This document shows positions 6,752 through 10,647 of a DNA stretch of 10,647 nt, piece after piece. The position numbers and the translations under genes were made by a program. Location of the stretch: assembly GCA_034434635.1 (NCBI GenBank), contig DAOTYX010000097.1, forward strand, positions 1-10,647, in the 5' to 3' direction. The notes under the pieces are model-generated. The model was not told the DNA's origin and ran no database searches. It saw nothing but the letters and a program-made list of their open reading frames with translations. This stretch comes from DAOTYX01 sp034434635. Lineage in GTDB: Bacteria > Chloroflexota > Anaerolineae > B4-G1 > DUEL01. How positions within the stretch are numbered: position 1 is the first letter of the stretch; every line of letters begins with the position of its first letter.

Positions 6752-8279
6752 CTCTCTTCTCCTGCAGCGGCTCATCCTCCCGCGGGTCCTGGCAAATGAC
6801 CAGAGATACTGTCTCCTGCGGCACAGAGACAGTACGCCGCGATACCATACGCACCATCTGGCGTATCTCCTGCGGCTCGACGGCCCGCGTGGCCAGGATG
6901 AGGGCGAAGTAGACGACGGCCCCGACGCCGATCATGACGAACAGATGCAGGTCCCGCAGGAGAAACACGACGATGCCCATGCCCAGAGCCGAAAGTGCCA
7001 CCCTGACAAGGGGCAGCCAGCGTCCGCCGGTGAGCCTCTCGGTACCCAAAAGCCGCCAGTGCAGCACCACGCGCAGCCAGCGCGCCCCCACCTCAGCGAT
7101 GGCTGCGCCCATCACCCCCAAAGTGGGTATCAACACGATGTCCAGAATCACATGGAGCACCGCGTTGAACATATTCACTCGCGCGACCTTCTTTTCCATC
7201 TGCAAGATCAGGAAGGTCGGACCAGTCAGCTCAGTGATGAAGAAGGCGGGCAGGTCCCAGATCACCAGGGCGAAGATGGGGCCGGCGACGGCAAACTGGT
7301 CCGTGTAGAGCCAGCGGATCAGCTTGTCGGCGACCAGAGTTCCACCCACGGCGATGGGGAGGGATATCAGCAACAGGTACTTGAGCGTCTTGGCGATGAC
7401 CGGCCCGATCGGGTTCACGCCCAGAGTGTGCTCTCGGACCAGAGTGGGGTATATCGAGCTGCATACGCTCTGCGCCACCGGCATCAGCATGACAGCCAGG
7501 TTACAGGCGACGGCATACCACCCGACGGCAGCATCGGTAAGAGCGAAGGACATGAACGTCACATCGAAACGGGTCTCCAGGACGAAGGATATCCCGCTGA
7601 TGCCAAAGGGCAGGCCGGCTACAAACAGAGGCCACCATCGGTGCCAGTCTATCCTGAGGTCGCTCAGCCTCACCTCTCGAGCGACAGTCCTGGCGGACAG
7701 CAGGGTCATGCAGATCAGGCCCAGCAATGTAGCCACCAACAGGCCGATGTACCCAGCCCCCACCAGCAAGAGCAGCGTGCCCGCAGCCCAGAACACTATC
7801 TGGTTGACCAGGAAATACCTGGCCCACAGGTCCAGTCTTTCCCAGGCTGTCAGTGTAGATTCCAGCGGCCCCTGGAATGAGTAGATGAACAGGCTGCATC
7901 CGGCGATGAACGCCCCCACCACGATGTCTGGCCCTTTGCCGAGCATGTACAGTCCTACGGTTACCCCAGTCACCACCAGCAATGACAGAATCAGCCGGAG
8001 GCTGACCAGGTTGGGCAGCAACCAGTAGATGCTCTTGCGGTCACGAGCGATCTCCCGCAAAGCGTAGGGAGTCATTCCCAGGTCCGAAAAGATGGCGAAC
8101 ATCTGAATATAGGCCATGACGGCGGCGTATTTGCCGAAGTGGACGTCGCCCAGGCGGCGCACGATGAATACGTTGAACAGGAAGGCCAGTATCTTGATGG
8201 CGATCTGCGAACCCAGCATGAAAGCCGAGTTCCTGGCCACAACTTTCATCAGGCGTTGGGGGTCTGGAGTGCTGTCCAA
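6729..8279 (-). CDS. wzx: Wzx-type polysaccharide flippase (MOP/oligosaccharidyl-lipid superfamily)
   Basis: A 516-residue membrane protein with about 12-14 hydrophobic helices spread over residues 17-475. The opening VARNSAFMLGSQIAIKILAF (14-33) with FIVRRLGDVHFGKYA (38-51) is the conserved start of Wzx/RfbX-like flippases (PF01943/PF13440 type). Later hallmarks are the WWPLFVAGLPFGISGISF stretch and DAAVGWYAVACNL, typical of the second half-domain. It should move the undecaprenyl-diphosphate-linked repeat unit across the inner membrane. The start is TTG 8279-8277, one base after the upstream GT4 stop, with AAAGG nine bases before it; ATG 8249 (M11) would also keep the whole conserved region. 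The last 40 or so residues are a charged cytoplasmic tail, and its end is shared with the acetyltransferase start. Confidence 0.93.
   Translation of the reverse strand: MDSTPDPQRLMKVVARNSAFMLGSQIAIKILAFLFNVFIVRRLGDVHFGKYAAVMAYIQMFAIFSDLGMTPYALREIARDRKSIYWLLPNLVSLRLILSLLVVTGVTVGLYMLGKGPDIVVGAFIAGCSLFIYSFQGPLESTLTAWERLDLWARYFLVNQIVFWAAGTLLLLVGAGYIGLLVATLLGLICMTLLSARTVAREVRLSDLRIDWHRWWPLFVAGLPFGISGISFVLETRFDVTFMSFALTDAAVGWYAVACNLAVMLMPVAQSVCSSIYPTLVREHTLGVNPIGPVIAKTLKYLLLISLPIAVGGTLVADKLIRWLYTDQFAVAGPIFALVIWDLPAFFITELTGPTFLILQMEKKVARVNMFNAVLHVILDIVLIPTLGVMGAAIAEVGARWLRVVLHWRLLGTERLTGGRWLPLVRVALSALGMGIVVFLLRDLHLFVMIGVGAVVYFALILATRAVEPQEIRQMVRMVSRRTVSVPQETVSLVICQDPREDEPLQEKRDGRMDRT
6759..6763 (-). 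promoter_or_regulatory. Ribosome binding site that decides the acetyltransferase start
   Basis: AGGAG followed by a seven-base purine-rich spacer and ATG 6751, all inside the 3' end of the flippase gene. It supports 6751 over the longer start at 6775. Confidence 0.6.
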
Positions 8280-8280
8280 G

Positions 8281-9591
8281 TCACATAACCTTTGCGTACA
8301 GGCTGCTCAGTTCTTCTATCTCCTCGTCGAGCGTCCGCACGGGCGGAATCCCGGTGGAGATCTGCCGCAGCAACCCAGGCTCATCAACCAGCCGTTGCAA
8401 CTGCCTTCTCAGGTCGGCGACATCGCCTGGTGCGAACAGCAAGCCCGATCTCTCGTGGCTGACCAATTCGCTCATGCCACCCAAATCGGATACCACTACC
8501 GGTGTGCGGTAGGCGAAAGCCTCCAGGATCGCGTTGGGGCTATTCTCGTACCAGACAGACGGAACGACCAGCACGTCCAGTTCGCGGAACACATGCTCCA
8601 GGTCCTGGCGTGCATACGTTCCCGCAAAGCGGATATGGGGATGGCGGTTCGCTGTCTTACGCAGCCGGTTCACGTACCTGGGAAAGCGGGTTGGGTCACC
8701 ATAGATTGTCAACGTCGCCGGCCGGGTTTTAAGGCCAAGGCCTCTGAAGGCCTCAATCAACAGGTGAACGCCCTTGTGTTCGGCCAGTTGCCCGATGTAA
8801 CCGACGCGCAATGTGTCCGAAGGCAACTTGTGGGCGGCGTTCCTTGATAGCGCCAATCCCTGCCGCGAATAGATCAGGCGGTCTGCCGGCGCGCCGGAGC
8901 GGACGTAGACCTCGCGCAGAAACCTGGACGGGCAGATAGCCAGATCGAGCCGCTCCAGCGCTTCGGTCAGCACTTGCCGCCGCCGCTCGATGGCAGCGAG
9001 GGTTACCGGCATACCTGGTCTGGCGGCCAGCGGCGAGGCCCACAGGGCATCCATCAATCCGGGCATCGCCCGGGCCGGCCAGCGATACCGTCGTTTCTCC
9101 TCCGCCAGACAGCGCACACAATCTCGAGGCGTGGCCTCGGCGCAGACCCGACCGTTGCTACGCAGGAGGGTAGTGCGCGGACAGATGAACCAGTAGTCGG
9201 TGAGGGTGGCGATCACAGGCAGACCCGCCTCACTGGCCGCCCCGATGCCTCCCGCGCCCATCAGGTAGCCGCTGATCAGGTGGAACACGTCCGGGCGATG
9301 CTCCGCCAGGTACTCCCGCAGGTGGTTGCCGATCCAGGGATTATCGTAATCCCAGCGGAAGGGGTCGGGCGCAGCGGCCCGGTTGAAGGAGAGTCGGCGC
9401 ACGGGAATCCCTTCATAGACGGTCTCCTCCCAGGCGACCCCGCCGTCCGGGCCGGCATCAATGCGCTCGACGCAGACCACGCGCACCTCGTGGCCGCGTG
9501 CCTGAAGGGCGGCGGCGGTGCGATAGGCACGCCACTCGGCCCCGCCGGTGTAGCGTGGAGGAAAATGATGGACAGCGATGACGATCCTCAC
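8281..9591 (-). CDS. Glycosyltransferase family 4 with a four-cysteine cluster
   Basis: A 436-residue GT-B retaining glycosyltransferase. MRIVIAVHHFPPRYTGGAE (1-19) is the N-terminal glycine loop, VGYIGQLAEHKGVHLLIEAF (263-282) opens the C-terminal domain, and WYENSPNAILEAFAYRTPVV (347-366) holds the E-x7-E motif (E349, E357) of the GT4 donor site. Residues 132-161 contain C137, C150, C158 and C161 (DYWFICP, GRVC, DCVRC), an arrangement seen in a subset of GT4 enzymes that may bind a metal or make a structural knot. The C-terminus (416-436) is acidic and helical. GTG 9591-9589 is the start, with GAGAGG five bases upstream; it shares one base with the TAG stop of the GNAT gene. It should add a sugar of the repeat unit; its specificity is not readable. 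Confidence 0.93.
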   Translation of the reverse strand: MRIVIAVHHFPPRYTGGAEWRAYRTAAALQARGHEVRVVCVERIDAGPDGGVAWEETVYEGIPVRRLSFNRAAAPDPFRWDYDNPWIGNHLREYLAEHRPDVFHLISGYLMGAGGIGAASEAGLPVIATLTDYWFICPRTTLLRSNGRVCAEATPRDCVRCLAEEKRRYRWPARAMPGLMDALWASPLAARPGMPVTLAAIERRRQVLTEALERLDLAICPSRFLREVYVRSGAPADRLIYSRQGLALSRNAAHKLPSDTLRVGYIGQLAEHKGVHLLIEAFRGLGLKTRPATLTIYGDPTRFPRYVNRLRKTANRHPHIRFAGTYARQDLEHVFRELDVLVVPSVWYENSPNAILEAFAYRTPVVVSDLGGMSELVSHERSGLLFAPGDVADLRRQLQRLVDEPGLLRQISTGIPPVRTLDEEIEELSSLYAKVM

Positions 9592-10352
9592 TACATCCTC
9601 TCAAAGAAGAAACGTCTGCGGGTTGCCGGCAGGGCATCACGCCCCAGGATATAATGCAGGCGGATGCCGAAGAGCTCAACGAACCCCACCTGCCCGACCC
9701 GGGTGAAGCCCACTTTAGCGGCGGCGCGCAAAGAGGCTTTATTCGTGACGTTGATCAGGAAAAGGAGGTGCGTCTTGCGCGGGCTACGGGCCCGTATGCT
9801 CCGTGCGCTTTCTGCCGTCATGTAGGAATTGATCCCTCTTCCGCGAAAGGCAGGAACGGTGAAAGTGTTGTAGCCATAAACCTCATTGGCTGCCAGCTGA
9901 AACCTTCGTCCGAGGAAGAGGGAATCGAATTCTCCCTCCAGGAACCACTGACCAGCGACGATCTCGCCCTGGTGTCTGGCAACGTAGCAGCGATGCCCCT
10001 GTTGCAGACGATCGAGGAGTTGTGTTGTGGGGGTCTCCCATTCGTCAACCTGAGCCAGCGCTGCAAGGATATCCTGATCGGTGGCCTTGACCTCGTGAGT
10101 TTCTACCTCAACCGTCGGTGGGGGCACGTGGGTTGGGTGATCCAGGCGCAGGGCGACGATGTAACCGCGAATATGAAGTGGCTGGCGCCTGAGACGCCCT
10201 GCGATCCGCTTGCCAAGCCCGGCAATCCCCTCGTTTTGAAGGATCACCTTGGCGCGTTGCGCAAACTGCGCGACCAGGTGCGGTGTCTGGCCCTGCTTTC
10301 CCAGATGGGTGCTTCCCTCGGCGCCTTCGATTCCGTCAACCATCTTTCTCAC
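9591..10352 (-). CDS. GNAT-family N-acyltransferase
   Basis: A 253-residue protein whose second half is a GCN5-related acetyltransferase fold. An IVAGQWFLEG strand (131-140) precedes VYGYNTFTVPAFRGRGINSY (158-177), the acetyl-CoA pyrophosphate loop with the R-x-x-G-x-G/A-type RGRGI. NVTNKASLRAAAKVGFTRVG (201-220) is the usual last helix and strand. The first 80 or so residues are not part of the fold and are unassigned. In a polysaccharide locus the likely substrate is an amino sugar or an amino acid attached to one, but this is inferred from context. The start may be GTG 10352 or ATG 10343, three codons later; neither has a convincing ribosome site. It lies 89 bases after the amidotransferase stop, and its own stop overlaps the GT4 start by one base. 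Confidence 0.87.
   Translation of the reverse strand: MRKMVDGIEGAEGSTHLGKQGQTPHLVAQFAQRAKVILQNEGIAGLGKRIAGRLRRQPLHIRGYIVALRLDHPTHVPPPTVEVETHEVKATDQDILAALAQVDEWETPTTQLLDRLQQGHRCYVARHQGEIVAGQWFLEGEFDSLFLGRRFQLAANEVYGYNTFTVPAFRGRGINSYMTAESARSIRARSPRKTHLLFLINVTNKASLRAAAKVGFTRVGQVGFVELFGIRLHYILGRDALPATRRRFFFERM
9597..9602 (-). promoter_or_regulatory. Ribosome binding site supporting the GTG start of the GT4 at 8281-9591
   Basis: GAGAGG with a five-base spacer before GTG 9591. It lies within the last codons of the GNAT gene and makes the non-ATG start credible. Confidence 0.55.
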
Positions 10353-10441
10353 TCTCGTCTTCCCAAACCAAGTCGCAATGGTCAGGCCGGGTAGGCAGGC
10401 TTGTCAGCCCACGCCTGGCCAGCCCGTGGAGTTGCCAGAGG

Positions 10442-10647
10442 TTACTGTTCTCGTTGCGTGTCATACAGCGCTCGCAGCATCATTTCATAAGTCATAATCG
10501 GCGCGATCTTTCCCAGTAGCCACGGCCTCTGACCTGCCTGGTGCTGCGCCCACACCGAGCGGATGTAGTCTGGATTGAAGATGCCACGGTCGAGCGTCCG
10601 CCGATCAAACAGGATCCCCTCCGCCCAACGGCGCAAATCGTTGCGCA
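10442..10647 (-). CDS. asnB: Asparagine synthase (glutamine-hydrolysing), C-terminal end only
   Basis: The last 67 residues of a protein that enters from the right edge; the start and catalytic domains lie outside. LRRWAEGILFDRRTLDRGIFNP, DYIRSVWAQHQAGQRPWLLGK and IAPIMTYEMMLRALYD (read in sequence) match the tail of AsnB-type enzymes: a W-x-x-x-x-L helix, an R-G-x-F-x-P turn, an H-x-x-G loop and a final hydrophobic helix. The family uses glutamine and ATP to amidate a carboxylate. Copies inside polysaccharide loci (the exosortase-associated amidotransferases, or WbpS-like enzymes of O-antigen clusters) are thought to amidate sugar acids rather than make asparagine. Which of these applies here cannot be decided without the missing part. 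The TAA stop is at 10444-10442. Confidence 0.78.
   Translation of the reverse strand, partial: RNDLRRWAEGILFDRRTLDRGIFNPDYIRSVWAQHQAGQRPWLLGKIAPIMTYEMMLRALYDTQREQ

Noticed and set aside
6621..7880. 419-codon open frame on the plus strand opposite the flippase gene
   Set aside because: It is antisense to a clear membrane protein, its product is rich in Gln, His, Asp and Gly with no recognisable domain, and it arises from the codon bias of the GC-rich opposite strand.
9654..10394. 246-codon plus-strand open frame opposite the GNAT gene
   Set aside because: The minus strand has a convincing acetyl-CoA loop and tight junctions with its neighbours; the plus-strand product shows nothing recognisable.
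10353..10441. Promoter or small RNA between the amidotransferase and GNAT genes
   Set aside because: The 89-base gap shows only weak inverted repeats and no convincing -10/-35 pair, so nothing can be supported there.

Overview
The window is GC-rich bacterial DNA and carries a dense surface or extracellular polysaccharide locus. Every convincing gene lies on the minus strand, so the locus is transcribed from the right edge to the left edge. No rRNA, tRNA, CRISPR array, transposase or integrase is visible. The organism cannot be named from the sequence alone. The codon use, the mosaic of GT2 and GT4 glycosyltransferases, and the short AATNNCC/AATCNACC/AGTTACC tandem repeat at one gene junction would suit a Chloroflexota (Anaerolineae-like) genome. 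That is an impression from memory and was not tested.

Layout in transcription order (right to left): the C-terminal end of an asparagine-synthase-type amidotransferase (10442-10647, cut by the window edge); a GNAT acyltransferase (9591-10352); a GT4 glycosyltransferase with four clustered cysteines (8281-9591); a Wzx-type flippase (6729-8279); a left-handed beta-helix acetyltransferase (6104-6751); a membrane-anchored SGNH-like hydrolase or esterase candidate (5244-6107); a GT2 glycosyltransferase (4302-5240); a second GT4 (3096-4292); a Wzy/WaaL-type O-antigen polymerase or ligase (1705-3099); a 164-bp gap with two perfect stem-loops; a second GT2 (638-1540); and the N-terminal 191 residues of an exported protein of unknown function (1-575, cut by the left edge).

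From GT4 (9591) down to the polymerase (1705), neighbouring genes overlap or are at most 9 bp apart, with ATGA, TAGTG and similar junctions. This implies one translationally coupled operon. Together the genes describe a Wzx/Wzy-dependent pathway. Four glycosyltransferases build a repeat unit on a lipid carrier, the acyltransferases (and perhaps the amidotransferase) decorate it, Wzx flips it and Wzy polymerises it outside, where the anchored SGNH-like protein could edit acyl groups. The priming phosphoglycosyltransferase, the chain-length and export proteins and the nucleotide-sugar synthesis genes are not in the window.

The most unusual feature is a 66-bp tandem repeat (5197-5262) straddling the junction of the SGNH-like gene and the GT2 gene. 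It supplies the last codons and stop of one gene and the start codon and first 15 residues of the next, with both in the same reading frame. A second possible repeat-derived insert lies inside the GT2 at 638-1540.
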